Translations under genes and position numbers: made by a program
Notes under the pieces: model-generated
Told to the model about the DNA's origin: nothing
Database searches by the model: none
What the model saw: only the letters and a program-made list of their open reading frames with translations
In this document: one piece after another, positions 8,471 through 16,672 of the stretch
How the letters are laid out: each line of letters begins with the position of its first letter
How positions within the stretch are numbered: position 1 is the first letter of the stretch
NCBI GenBank assembly: GCA_964467455.1
Contig: CAYXQJ010000010.1
Span: forward strand, 34,587-98,586
Reading direction: 5' to 3'
DNA length: 64,000 bases
From: OLB6 sp964467455
Lineage (GTDB): Bacteria > Bacteroidota > Ignavibacteria > Kapaibacteriales > Kapaibacteriaceae

Positions 8471-8547
8471 CCCGGCATCGTTCCACGCCCGGCATTGTTC
8501 CACGCCCGGCATTGTGTTCCACGCCCGGCATCTCTGCTTCCCGGCAT
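8471..8547. repeat. CCCGGCAT array 2 (5 units)
   Basis: Cores at 8471, 8488, 8505, 8524 and 8540 (spacing 17, 17, 19, 16). Units are CCCGGCATCGTTCCACG, CCCGGCATTGTTCCACG, CCCGGCATTGTGTTCCACG and CCCGGCATCTCTGCTT, so this array mixes a GTTCCACG word with the TGCTT word of array 1. It starts immediately after the TGA of the anti-sigma gene and forms most of the 5' leader of the next gene. Confidence 0.9.
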
Positions 8548-8580
8548 GGATGTTGGCATTGTGATTGCGTTAAGGTTTGG

Positions 8581-10113
8581 ATGCGCATCTTCCTCCTCCT
8601 GCTCCTGCTCACCTCCGCAGTACACGCCCAGTACGCACCGTCGGCGTCCGTGCCGACGCTGAGCTTCTTCAACAGCATTATCCGCGCTCAGCACACCTAT
8701 CCTGATGGTCGCTTGTGGGTACCGGCTGGATCAACCTCCGATCCAACCACCATCCACGTTCCGGTCTATGTTCGGAACTGCTGGCGCACAACAAAGCCAG
8801 ATGCTGCCTTCCCTGTCGTGGGATTTCCGATCACGTCGTTCAGCATCCCGATTCAATTCGATTCGAGTTTTTTCGAGGTCATCGGCATCGACACAACGGG
8901 ACACGCCTCGAACTTCTCGTATTCCTGGTACCTGTCGTCTGATACGACCTATATGACCATCGTTAACGATCGGCAACGAGTACAACAGCGTGGAATGCGG
9001 ATCACGATCAACGGTACAGCCGTCTCCGAACAAGATACCCTGAACCTTACGGGGCCTTACGCACAAGAGCACTGCGACCTCTTCCCGTTCACCAGAATGT
9101 TCTCTTTGATCTTGCGCGTCAAACCAAGATCGCCCCTTGACACAAACTTTATCCCAACGGCACTTGTGATCAGTAACGATTCCTTGCGCTATCAAGGACT
9201 CCGGGTGTTTGATTCCGTGTGGCAGACTCCGCGTCACCGATGGACAGGTCTTGAAGGCATCGATAATTTTTATTTCGATGCTGGCGGTATCGAGCAGTGC
9301 CGTGATCTGCTACGTCCATCACGCAGCGGCATGCTTTGGATCGAATTCACCGAGGCAACTCCGTCCATTGTTTTCAAGAACTTCAACGGTTCACAAGCGA
9401 TCGACACGGTCACCATCCGAATCCCTCGCACGCACACATGGGCCGACTCGATCAGCGGTCAAGGTGTTGCCGATGTCTGGGTCTCAAACGGAACGGAGCG
9501 TTCAAGAGCAACCAACATCCATGTGTCCACGCAGGAACCGTGGATGCGCTTTCGATCGATCTCTACCGGACAATCCGTGGCACCAGAACCGATTCCGGCA
9601 CCAGTGCGCACGGGAGTCTTTCCCTATCTCGATCGTGGGCTCCTCGGCGAAGCCGATGTCTTCACCTTGATGTGGGAACCCACACAAGCCCAACCACCAC
9701 AGCGCTTGCGCATCTTCGCCAGCAACACGATGTCGGCAACCCGTGGTCGCTACGTCGGTGCCATCACCTTCACTTCCACCACCATGCGTCCCGAGCGTGT
9801 GGACCTTCCCGTCGTACTCATCATCTCTGACACGACAACGAGTGTGATGGATCAAGGGGCGAGTGGTTCGTTATCGAACGGCTCGATCACCATTGCGCCA
9901 AACCCATCGTCGGGCGCTGTTTCGATCTCGGCAACGAGCGATCACCGAGCGTCTCTCGATATCGTCGCCATGGACGGACGCATCATTGAACGTTTCTCTC
10001 TTGACGCCGGCTCGTCGATCGTCATCCCCGGCACGCTCACTGCCGGCAGCTACCGCGTGGTGCTGCGCAGCCCTGCAGGCATCACCTCCGCCGGATTCAT
10101 CGTCACGCCGTGA
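8581..10113 (+). CDS. T9SS-sorted secreted protein of unknown function
   Basis: 510 residues from ATG 8581, chosen because MRIFLLLLLLTSAVHAQ is a clear signal peptide; an upstream TTG at 8512 would translate the repeat array. The body has no domain I can name; it contains beta-rich stretches such as HVPVYVRNCWRTTKPDAAFP. The last 80 residues form a T9SS type A sorting domain: GSITIAPNPSSGAVSISA, LDIVAMDGRIIERF, TAGSYRVVLRS. Cohesin- or Ig-like folds in the middle are possible. Its position directly after the sigma/anti-sigma pair makes it a candidate target, an inference only. Confidence 0.82.
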   Translation: MRIFLLLLLLTSAVHAQYAPSASVPTLSFFNSIIRAQHTYPDGRLWVPAGSTSDPTTIHVPVYVRNCWRTTKPDAAFPVVGFPITSFSIPIQFDSSFFEVIGIDTTGHASNFSYSWYLSSDTTYMTIVNDRQRVQQRGMRITINGTAVSEQDTLNLTGPYAQEHCDLFPFTRMFSLILRVKPRSPLDTNFIPTALVISNDSLRYQGLRVFDSVWQTPRHRWTGLEGIDNFYFDAGGIEQCRDLLRPSRSGMLWIEFTEATPSIVFKNFNGSQAIDTVTIRIPRTHTWADSISGQGVADVWVSNGTERSRATNIHVSTQEPWMRFRSISTGQSVAPEPIPAPVRTGVFPYLDRGLLGEADVFTLMWEPTQAQPPQRLRIFASNTMSATRGRYVGAITFTSTTMRPERVDLPVVLIISDTTTSVMDQGASGSLSNGSITIAPNPSSGAVSISATSDHRASLDIVAMDGRIIERFSLDAGSSIVIPGTLTAGSYRVVLRSPAGITSAGFIVTP

Positions 10114-10210
10114 CCTTTCCCGGCATCTTTGCTTCCCGGCATCTCTGCTTCCCGGCATCGTTCCACGCCCGGCATTGTGTTCCACGCCCGGCATCTCTGC
10201 TTCCCGGCAT
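10114..10210. repeat. CCCGGCAT array 3 (6 units)
   Basis: Cores at 10119, 10135, 10151, 10168, 10187 and 10203 (spacing 16, 16, 17, 19, 16), using the same CTCTGCTT and GTTCCACG words as arrays 1 and 2. It begins after the TGA of the upstream gene with CCTTT and ends on the stop codon of the convergent gene, so it occupies the whole convergent gap. Confidence 0.9.
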
Positions 10211-11637
10211 CATAGCCATAGTCGGAGACCGAGGCTGAGGTCTACCACCGACACCGTCCCGCTCGTCATCTCCATCTGATACCATCCCACCGTGCCCGCA
10301 TTGCCGACACGGTACATCGTCTTCTCCCCGGTATATGCCGGAGCCAGGAACGACCGGAATGTCAGCCCAAAGACAACGTCGATGCTCTCGGATACCACGA
10401 ACGTTGGCGCGACACCAAAACTCAGCGATAGGTTGACGGAGCTGAGGTCGTCACTGACCACATACTCCGACGTCGGGGTGCGCAACACCCCTCGCATTCG
10501 CTGCTGCATGTAGGCGGCCCCAACTCCGGCCCGAAGCGCTAACTCGAACCCCGGCACTACATGCTCTTTGCGCGGTACAACGAAATACGAGATCACGGCC
10601 TGCCCTCCGAACGCGTCAAACCCCGTGTTGGGCTCCGATGCCGCCGACGTTTCATCCTGAAACGTGGCCGACACATCAACGCCCAGATCAAACAACCTTG
10701 AAAGGTAAAACTGCACAGATGCACCGATGTTATAGGCCATCGCCTGCATCTCGCTCAGCGTGACCGAACTATACCAAATCGACTCCCACTGATGCAGATA
10801 CGCTCTGGTCTGCACTTCACCCGCCTGTACGATCGGCGACAGCCCTCCATACAACATCACGCCCGTTCGACGCTGACGTTCCGACGAGCTAAACATCCTT
10901 CTCTGCGGAACGGCTTGCAGACTCGTCATCGACATGATCTCCTCCAACTCCGGAGGCACATGCATATCGTACATCTCAACCGGCTCTTCTTGGGCGAAGA
11001 CTTCTGCAAGTGTTGATGCTTGCCCCTTCACGGCATGTGCCGCCGCTCTGTTCTCGTCAAACCACACCGAGTCGATCTGCATTACCGAGACGAATTCCAC
11101 CGACTTCTTGTCCACCATCTTCCTGGAAACACTGTCAGCCGACACACGTTGTCCGATCGCCACCACCGATGGCGACGCTCGTATCAACCGTCCACTGATC
11201 TCTGCACCCGACGTGGTTTTCACCGAGATCATCGCAGGATCGTTCCGGTACGATTTGATCGGCTGGGCATATCGCAACACCGGACGCAACGTACTGTCGG
11301 CAATGAACGGATCAGGCAAGGTGACCATCAACGTCTCGTATTCATTCAGATACCGTATGAACGCCGACTGCTCCTGCGGCGTGAACACCCGCGTCTCGAT
11401 CACCCGTCCTCCGATCATATGCTCGATCGTCAACGGATTCATCGATCGCACCCGCGCCGAATCGAACGACGCATCCTGACGGTTCATCCCAAAGTAAGCC
11501 GCTGCGTTCTGCGTGATCGTCCTGCCAACTCGCGGCAACGACGGCGTTGTCTGCGACGTCAAATTCTGCGACAACATCATCAGTGCGATCAAGATGATCA
11601 TCGAGACTATCTTCTTGTTAGGGGGCATGTGGTTCAT
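10210..11637 (-). CDS. Exported outer-membrane-like protein of unknown function
   Basis: 475 residues. A hydrophobic N-terminal segment (KIVSMIILIALMMLSQNLTS) is a signal peptide. The middle part (residues about 60-220) is soluble and of unknown fold. The last 200 residues alternate strands with aromatic ends (VISYFVVPRKEHVVPGFELA, LSLGLRLWL at the terminus), typical of an outer-membrane beta-barrel. It is the last gene of a three-gene minus-strand operon with ATGA overlaps at both junctions. Its first codons contain GCCCCCTA. Confidence 0.65.
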   Translation of the reverse strand: MNHMPPNKKIVSMIILIALMMLSQNLTSQTTPSLPRVGRTITQNAAAYFGMNRQDASFDSARVRSMNPLTIEHMIGGRVIETRVFTPQEQSAFIRYLNEYETLMVTLPDPFIADSTLRPVLRYAQPIKSYRNDPAMISVKTTSGAEISGRLIRASPSVVAIGQRVSADSVSRKMVDKKSVEFVSVMQIDSVWFDENRAAAHAVKGQASTLAEVFAQEEPVEMYDMHVPPELEEIMSMTSLQAVPQRRMFSSSERQRRTGVMLYGGLSPIVQAGEVQTRAYLHQWESIWYSSVTLSEMQAMAYNIGASVQFYLSRLFDLGVDVSATFQDETSAASEPNTGFDAFGGQAVISYFVVPRKEHVVPGFELALRAGVGAAYMQQRMRGVLRTPTSEYVVSDDLSSVNLSLSFGVAPTFVVSESIDVVFGLTFRSFLAPAYTGEKTMYRVGNAGTVGWYQMEMTSGTVSVVDLSLGLRLWL

Positions 11638-12356
11638 GGTACCACCTCCACCGATTCAAGCTTCTCGCGATGTTGATAGGTGATTGAAGCACCTCCCGGA
11701 AAACCATCCGCTCGATGATTGGTCACCAGCACGGTGCTAACGCGCAGCGTACCATTGCGCATGTACGATCGAACCACTTCAGCAGGGATCGTCTGCGTGG
11801 TCTCGCCAACCGTCTTCAACGTGTCCCGATAGGCGATCAACCATCCACTCGGTATGGCCTGATAGACATTCGAGATCAGCTGGTCGCCCCCTTCAATGGC
11901 TCGTGGCATGGTGATCTGCATGCCGGATGTTTGTGATGCTGTTGAGAAGGTGTAGTCCAGCACCGGCTTCGACATTGGCACCACGGCTTTGTAGGTCGTG
12001 CCGGATGGTAATCCCAATGCAACCGTCAACGTCGGTGTTGTACTTGTGATAAACAACGGAAACGCATTCGTATACGGTATTCCGCCCGTTGTAGTGGTGC
12101 GGATCCCTTGAACGTCGATCACGCCTTCATAGATGTACGTGACAGCGCGTGATGGTGTGCTGTCGTACATGGACATCGTCAGCATCCAGTTGGGGTTCAG
12201 GGGATCGATCCGACACAACACGTTCGCCCCAAACTGCACATCGTCGTGCAATGCCGGCTGATCCGGCAGTGGGTGATCGCACGACGTTGTGATGAGTCCG
12301 ATCAACCCCGCCAGCATTCCTAACCATCGTGATCGTTTCAAGGTATGGCGTTTCAT
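11634..12356 (-). CDS. Putative lipoprotein of unknown function
   Basis: 240 residues. The leader LGMLAGLIGLITTSC has a lipobox-like TTSC, so it is probably a lipoprotein. The rest is beta-rich with VTYIYEGVIDVQGIRTTTTG and LTVALGLPSGTTYKAVVPMS, resembling DUF4249-like or other Ig-fold lipoproteins, though I cannot assign a family. ATGA overlaps with both neighbours show translational coupling, so it may act with the barrel protein encoded next. Confidence 0.6.
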   Translation of the reverse strand: MKRHTLKRSRWLGMLAGLIGLITTSCDHPLPDQPALHDDVQFGANVLCRIDPLNPNWMLTMSMYDSTPSRAVTYIYEGVIDVQGIRTTTTGGIPYTNAFPLFITSTTPTLTVALGLPSGTTYKAVVPMSKPVLDYTFSTASQTSGMQITMPRAIEGGDQLISNVYQAIPSGWLIAYRDTLKTVGETTQTIPAEVVRSYMRNGTLRVSTVLVTNHRADGFPGGASITYQHREKLESVEVVP

Positions 12357-12823
12357 CTCTTCTCGCTGTAAAGTGTTCGTGTCTTGATCTTCTCCGCCAG
12401 CTCCAACGCTCGTTTGATACGTGTATCGACGCTCTTCGCCGACGACACGTAGAGCTCCAGCGAACGACGTCGGCCCGGCGTCATCGCATAGAACAGCGTT
12501 GCCGCTTCTTCGTCGGTATCCAGCACCGCCGTCAGTTCTTCGGCCATATCGACGTGATCCGGTCGTGCATCGATCTCAAGGGCAACATGCACCGTGTCGC
12601 CCATCTTCACATTCAAGGTTTTGAGAAGGGGCTTACCCAGGATCAAGAATGTTGGCCCGTCAACGCGGCTGTTCAGTGCCCGTCGGAATGTAACGCCGTT
12701 GATCGTCGCCACGACTCGTCGTGAACCATTGTCCTTGATGGCCTTTGCGATCTTCGGCGGCACGGCAACGTAGTGATGGCGCAAGCCGTCGTCGAGGCGG
12801 TGGATGGCGGCGGTGAAGGTCAT
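12353..12823 (-). CDS. DUF1905 / YdeI-OmpD-associated family protein
   Basis: 156 residues from ATG 12823 (a TTG lies one codon earlier). Residues about 1-85 match DUF1905, a small beta-barrel domain (HYVAVPPKIAKAIKDNGSRR, ATINGVTFRRAL, MGDTVHVALEID). Residues about 95-150 match the YdeI/OmpD-associated C-terminal region with YAMTPGRRRSLELYVSSAKS. The family is sometimes called bacteriocin-protection protein, with weak functional evidence. It opens the minus-strand operon and faces a large hairpin shared with the divergent TPR gene. Confidence 0.8.
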   Translation of the reverse strand: MTFTAAIHRLDDGLRHHYVAVPPKIAKAIKDNGSRRVVATINGVTFRRALNSRVDGPTFLILGKPLLKTLNVKMGDTVHVALEIDARPDHVDMAEELTAVLDTDEEAATLFYAMTPGRRRSLELYVSSAKSVDTRIKRALELAEKIKTRTLYSEKR

Positions 12824-12835
12824 CAACGAATATAC

Positions 12836-12891
12836 GTTGTCGGGAGAAAGTTGTCGGGGGTACTCTCACCCGACAACTTTTACCCGACAAC
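12836..12891. promoter_or_regulatory. Large inverted repeat between divergent genes
   Basis: Left arm 12836-12858 and right arm 12869-12891 are complementary at 22 of 23 positions around a 10-base loop. Each arm itself holds two direct copies of GTTGTCGGG spaced 14 bases apart. It fills most of the 82-base gap between divergent starts at 12823 and 12906. It could be a regulator-binding site with two dyads, a transcript hairpin in either direction, or another repeat family. Confidence 0.75.
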
Positions 12892-12905
12892 TTGTAAGTT
12901 AGGCG

Positions 12906-14039
12906 ATGCGCTACCTCCTCACCCTCCTCGTCGCCTTCTGCCTATCGGGCTCCCTCCTCACCGCCCAGACCTCCGAACTTGTGGAGGACCTCGTCAAAGA
13001 CGCCATCACGGCCATGGAGTCGGGACACTATGATGTTGCCTTCAAACTCCTCGACAGCGCCGAGACGTTGGCGCCGGAGTGGGAGGTGATCCCTTACGAG
13101 CGCGGACTGGCCTATTACTTGCAAAAGGATTATGCCGCAGCCGTCAAGGTGTTCGAACAGTTGCGTGAGCATCCGCGCGTCACCGATCGCGTCTATTCCA
13201 TGCTCGGCAACTGTTACGATATGCTCGGTGATCGCGACAAGGCACGCACGACGTACGAGTCCGGTCTTGAGCGCTTCCCCGACTCCGGACCGCTCTACCT
13301 AGAACGTGGTGTCATCGATCTTGCCGAACCGTCATTGTCGTCTTCCGTGAACTGGTTCGAACGGGGCGTCCAGGCAGCCCCCTACCATCCTTCGTGTTAT
13401 TACTGGTTGGCGAAGTTTTATTTGGAGACGGTGGATCATCGCACGTGGGGACTGTTGTATGGCGAGCTGTTTTGTATTCTGGAGCCCGACACGAAGCGCA
13501 CGAGGGAGATCGGTGCTGCCATGGTCAAGGCCTGGAACGATGCCATCCCCGAGCCGAAGGGCGACTCGATGCATTTTGAACTTGGTGGTTCGGAGATCGA
13601 CATCTCGCAGCTGATCTCCATCGATGGCAAGGACACGACCGTCACGATACCGTTTGATCTATTCGCGTATCGTGGTACGATGGCCGCTGCATTCGGCATT
13701 GCCATTACCAACCGCACGGAGCGAGGTCTTCCCTGGCGTGGTGTCAACGACACCCTCCTCACCGAGACACGCAAGATCTTTCTTGAGCAGTGGAGCACAT
13801 CGAAGTTTGACGCCAAGTACAATGTGCCGCTGTTCAAGATGCAGGCATCACTCGCCGCATCGGGTCACCTTCAAACCTATCATCATTGGCTGTTGTCAAG
13901 GGGCGACCCAGAACCTTTTGCAGAGTGGTGCAACTCGAACCGCGACGCATGTACGGCAATGTTCAAGAGCATTCGTCAGAGCATGCCCAACCTCGAAGAA
14001 GAGCCGCGGTTTTGTCGGCGGAACATCGAGAAGAGATAG
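12906..14039 (+). CDS. Secreted TPR-repeat protein
   Basis: 377 residues with a signal peptide at 1-20 (CLSGSLLTAQT). Residues about 30-165 form at least three tetratricopeptide repeats, for example VIPYERGLAYYLQKDYAAAV, VYSMLGNCYDMLGDRDKAR and the YESGLERFPDSGPLYLERG stretch. TPRs mediate protein contacts. The C-terminal 200 residues (WSTSKFDAKYNVPLFKMQAS) are not recognised. It is transcribed alone; the next two genes converge on it with a 3-base gap. Confidence 0.8.
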   Translation: MRYLLTLLVAFCLSGSLLTAQTSELVEDLVKDAITAMESGHYDVAFKLLDSAETLAPEWEVIPYERGLAYYLQKDYAAAVKVFEQLREHPRVTDRVYSMLGNCYDMLGDRDKARTTYESGLERFPDSGPLYLERGVIDLAEPSLSSSVNWFERGVQAAPYHPSCYYWLAKFYLETVDHRTWGLLYGELFCILEPDTKRTREIGAAMVKAWNDAIPEPKGDSMHFELGGSEIDISQLISIDGKDTTVTIPFDLFAYRGTMAAAFGIAITNRTERGLPWRGVNDTLLTETRKIFLEQWSTSKFDAKYNVPLFKMQASLAASGHLQTYHHWLLSRGDPEPFAEWCNSNRDACTAMFKSIRQSMPNLEEEPRFCRRNIEKR

Positions 14040-14042
14040 GAT

Positions 14043-14840
14043 TTACTTGATCTCGACCTCGAGCACATGCTTTGTCTCTGCAAGCACTAGTACGGTGCCG
14101 CCAGTACTTGTCTTGACTGAACGTATCTGCGTCGTTTTGACCAAGATCATCGCATATCCCTCTGCGAGCGCAGACATTTCTTCTCTTGTCAGCGTAAAGG
14201 GAGCGTCGGACGTTGTTGACTTTGAAATGCCGATCTCCTTCGTTGTTGATGGGTCGCGTGGTGTATGGACCAACAATGAGAAGACGTTATAATCGCCCGC
14301 ACCATAGAATGCGAACGATTGGGATGTATCTCTTCTCAGAACATCGCCTCTTCGCACGTTTGCAAATCGAGCACCGCTACCGAACTTCAGCGATGTTTCC
14401 TTTACAACACCAACGGCTGCATCGGACTCGGGCTTGCCGAGTGTATTGGTTGAATTGCCAGGTTCAAAGAAGGTCCTCAAACCGGATCGGCCGTTACCGA
14501 ATGCTCGTCCCTCGGAATCGAAGGTGGTCCCGTTTAGGATGAACGGAGCAAGTCTTAGAGCACCCGGAATGCTGGGAGCATAGATGGTGAATGCCTCGTG
14601 ATCGGTGTAGACCGGCACGTAGTAGCTGCTGTCCCAATCAATGATCTCCGACGTAGTGTTTTGAATGATAACCGCGCAGTTGAGACCAAAGGTATCAACC
14701 CTTTCATTTACAATGGGCGCCAGATCATCCTGCATGAGTCGGCCTATCCAGCCACTGCCATTATCGACCTTGGGGTTGGTGATGTCATCCGATGAGCATG
14801 CAGTGAGCAGGAGAATGAGCAGTATTGATCGAAGTATCAT
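14043..14840 (-). CDS. Putative lipoprotein of unknown function
   Basis: 265 residues. MILRSILLILLLTACSSDD is a classic lipoprotein leader with LTAC. The mature part begins with Asp/Asn-rich DDITNPKVDNGSG and contains beta-rich segments; no domain is recognised. Base composition looks more AT-rich than in neighbouring genes, and the sequence just upstream of the start (14849-14870) resembles the 3' end of the nearby tRNA-Asn, so recent arrival is possible. Confidence 0.6.
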   Translation of the reverse strand: MILRSILLILLLTACSSDDITNPKVDNGSGWIGRLMQDDLAPIVNERVDTFGLNCAVIIQNTTSEIIDWDSSYYVPVYTDHEAFTIYAPSIPGALRLAPFILNGTTFDSEGRAFGNGRSGLRTFFEPGNSTNTLGKPESDAAVGVVKETSLKFGSGARFANVRRGDVLRRDTSQSFAFYGAGDYNVFSLLVHTPRDPSTTKEIGISKSTTSDAPFTLTREEMSALAEGYAMILVKTTQIRSVKTSTGGTVLVLAETKHVLEVEIK

Positions 14841-14848
14841 AGCGCTTT

Positions 14849-14870
14849 CGTAGCAGGGAGTTGAACCCCG
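14849..14870 (-). other. tRNA-Asn 3'-end-like remnant
   Basis: Positions 14849-14870 match the T-arm and acceptor end of the tRNA-Asn gene (15736-15757) at 20 of 22 bases. The adjacent 11-mer TAGCGCTTTCG (14840-14850) also recurs at 15629-15639 in the hairpin beyond that tRNA. This could be a relic of a lost tRNA or an attachment-site copy left by an integrated element. Confidence 0.4.
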
Positions 14871-14892
14871 TTTGGATTCCGTACTGGGTCGC

Positions 14893-15423
14893 CTAGAATG
14901 CGTATCCGATCGACCCGCCTAATGTTGGCAACAGTTTACCTGAACCTGTATCCATGATGCCCCATGCGCAAATTCTGAATAGCAGACCGTGATCTTTGGG
15001 ATTGAATAGCTCATCCGACCACGCGTACCAATTCTCCTTGTCTGGTTGTTCCTTATACTGAACAAGAGTACCAACGCCGATCTCAAGGCAGTCTTCTTCG
15101 CCGTACAATGACCTGAACATTATTGGACAGAAGCTCGGCGTTACAAATCCCATCCCTATTCCCACCGAGGCGCCAAGTGCTATCATTCCACCGTCATCAA
15201 AAGCACCTTCGATGTAACCTTCGGCATGAAGGCTTATCAACTGTGCGGCACCTCCAATTTCAACATGCAGCCAAGGTCGGACTCTCAGATCTGAGGAAGA
15301 ATCAGCAGTACTTGCAGAGAGCGTCAACGTACCTGCCATTTGAATTATTGCCAGCAACAACATCACGATCGCACAGCGTGACCGAAGTTCAATGAATCCC
15401 GATTTGTTCTGACGTACGTTCAT
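14893..15423 (-). CDS. Exported protein of unknown function
   Basis: 176 residues. A hydrophobic segment at about 17-38 (IVMLLLAIIQMAGTLTLSAS) looks like a signal peptide. The mature part is Gly-rich with short strands (GMIALGASVGIGMGFVTPSF) and ends GGSIGYAF, the pattern of a small outer-membrane barrel. No family recognised. It lies between the tRNA-Asn gene and a copy of that tRNA's 3' end and is noticeably less GC-rich than the average gene here. Confidence 0.55.
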   Translation of the reverse strand: MNVRQNKSGFIELRSRCAIVMLLLAIIQMAGTLTLSASTADSSSDLRVRPWLHVEIGGAAQLISLHAEGYIEGAFDDGGMIALGASVGIGMGFVTPSFCPIMFRSLYGEEDCLEIGVGTLVQYKEQPDKENWYAWSDELFNPKDHGLLFRICAWGIMDTGSGKLLPTLGGSIGYAF

Positions 15424-15620
15424 AGGATTACGACAACAATATGCGACGGCGGCAACAAATGCTCAGTCGGAGATTGTGATCTACTTATCGGTGCACGGTT
15501 GCACTCATCAACTCAATGTGCAGCGAAGCCTGCTTAAGGGAAAGTTGCCAGATACCAGACATAAGACCAAGCGACTTCGACACATGCCAGATATATGCCC
15601 TCACCGCTGCCTTAACGCGA
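15424..15620. other. Intergenic stretch without recognisable gene
   Basis: No open frame with coding character on either strand, no repeat of the families seen elsewhere, and no convincing promoter. With the hairpin and 11-mer repeat that follow, it makes a 308-base gap between 15423 and the tRNA. Confidence 0.5.
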
Positions 15621-15652
15621 AATGGCCGTAGCGCTTTCGCACCACGGCCATT
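15621..15652. terminator. Bidirectional terminator-like hairpin
   Basis: AATGGCCGT (15621-15629) pairs perfectly with ACGGCCATT (15644-15652) around a 14-base loop. On the plus strand it is followed by CACATTTTTT; on the minus strand only by TTTCGCG. It is 80 bases beyond the 3' end of tRNA-Asn and may end that transcript. Confidence 0.55.
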
Positions 15653-15667
15653 CACATTTTTTCCTTC

Positions 15668-15728
15668 AGGTCCCCTTTAGGTCCCCTTTAGGTCTCCTTC
15701 AGGTCTCCTTCAGGTCGCCTTCAGGTCT
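15668..15728. repeat. 11-base tandem repeat beside tRNA-Asn
   Basis: Five units of AGGTCCCCTTT / AGGTCTCCTTC / AGGTCGCCTTC in exact 11-base register (15668-15722), followed by a partial AGGTCT. It ends three bases from the 3' end of the tRNA gene. Confidence 0.9.
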
Positions 15729-15731
15729 TGG

Positions 15732-15805
15732 CTCCGCAGCAGGGACTTGAACCCCGGACCCTCTGATTAACAGTCAGATGCTCTAACCAGCTGAGCTACT
15801 GCGGA
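15732..15805 (-). tRNA. tRNA-Asn (anticodon GTT)
   Basis: The minus strand gives a complete cloverleaf: acceptor TCCGCAG/CTGCGGA with discriminator G, D-arm GCTCAGCTGGTTAGAGC, anticodon stem TCTGA/TCAGA enclosing CTGTTAA, and T-arm CCGGGGTTCAAGTCCCTG. Anticodon GTT reads Asn codons. CCA is not encoded. Confidence 0.96.
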
Positions 15806-15813
15806 ATGAGCCA

Positions 15814-15821
15814 CAAATATA
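15814..15821 (-). promoter_or_regulatory. -7 promoter box of tRNA-Asn
   Basis: TATATTTG on the minus strand is an exact TAnnTTTG match, eight bases before the first base of the tRNA, as expected for transcription starting at or near the mature 5' end. No TTG -33 element is obvious. Confidence 0.5.
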
Positions 15822-15844
15822 CGACTTCGTCGGTAATTTGGAAG

Positions 15845-16537
15845 ATGATCGTGCAAACAGAAGCGGTGGTGCTACACTCCCGACGTTACGGTGATACGTC
15901 GCGGATTGCCGTGCTGTACAGCAAGGAACTGGGAAAGGTGACCGTGATGGCCAAAGGCGCTCGGACGCCTAAGTCGCCATTCGGAAGTGCCCTGGAGCCG
16001 CTAAGTCGAATAAAAGCAACGATCTACCATCGGCACAACCGTGATATGCATACGATCTCGGCAGCCGAACATCTGTCGGTGCACGACCGGTTCGACGTCT
16101 CCTACGACTCCCTCTCGGCCGCCCTTGCGGTCTGCCATCTGGTGATGCGCACCCAGGCCGACGAGGTGCCCACGCCCGAGGTCTATGCCCTGCTGCAGGA
16201 GTCGCTGCAGTATGTGGGAAGTGCTCAGCCCCCTACCTGTACGGCATTGGTGATGTCGGCCCACCTACGTCTGGCCGAGATCATGGGCTTTGGACTGCCG
16301 GAAGTGACGCCCCTGGATTCCGTGGCGGTGAAGGTGAGCATTGACGACGGTCTGCCGCGACCCGAAACGGCCGAAGGGTTTCGGATGAGCGGCTCGGCAT
16401 ACCGATGCCTGCACACGCTGCTCACCACGCCGATGGAAATGGTGACGATGGAGCTGAGCGCCGAAGATGGACTGGAAGTGCAAAGTTTTGTTGAGCTGTA
16501 CTTCGCGCATCACCTGGGGCGGAGGATAGTACGTTAG
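15845..16537 (+). CDS. recO: DNA repair protein RecO
   Basis: 230 residues from ATG 15845, where MIVQTEAVVLHSRRYGDTSR matches the family start; upstream in-frame codons run into the tRNA promoter. RecO loads RecA onto SSB-coated DNA in the RecFOR pathway and has an N-terminal OB fold (residues 1-80, with LGKVTVMAKGART) and a helical C-terminal domain. The zinc-binding cysteines found in some RecO are absent here. It stands alone between the tRNA and a repeat-filled gap. Confidence 0.88.
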   Translation: MIVQTEAVVLHSRRYGDTSRIAVLYSKELGKVTVMAKGARTPKSPFGSALEPLSRIKATIYHRHNRDMHTISAAEHLSVHDRFDVSYDSLSAALAVCHLVMRTQADEVPTPEVYALLQESLQYVGSAQPPTCTALVMSAHLRLAEIMGFGLPEVTPLDSVAVKVSIDDGLPRPETAEGFRMSGSAYRCLHTLLTTPMEMVTMELSAEDGLEVQSFVELYFAHHLGRRIVR

Positions 16538-16572
16538 GGTTGAGGGGAGAGGGTAAAGTCGTCCTTGGCGAT

Positions 16573-16660
16573 ACCTTTCCCGGCACCAGAGATGCCGGGC
16601 GTGGAACATTGCATGCCGGGCGTGGAACGACGCCGGGAAGCAGAGATGCCGGGCAAGGTT
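16573..16660. repeat. CCCGGCAT array 4, inverted
   Basis: Reverse-oriented cores ATGCCGGG or ACGCCGGG start at 16592, 16613, 16630 and 16646 (spacing 21, 17, 16), using the complements of the CTCTGCTT and GTTCCACG words. A forward core with ACCTTTCCCGGCA opens the array at 16573 and its complement-like GCCGGGCAAGGT closes it, so the ends are inverted. It fills the gap between recO and the CNNM gene. Confidence 0.88.
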
Positions 16661-16668
16661 TATCTTTG
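16661..16668 (+). promoter_or_regulatory. -7 promoter box directly before the 16673 gene
   Basis: TATCTTTG is an exact TAnnTTTG match ending four bases before the ATG at 16673. If used, transcription would begin at about the start codon and the mRNA would be leaderless. Confidence 0.35.
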
Positions 16669-16672
16669 AGGA

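Noticed and set aside
7545..10210. CRISPR array
   Set aside because: Repeats of 8 bases with 5-11 base spacers made of the same two words, no unique spacers, no cas genes.
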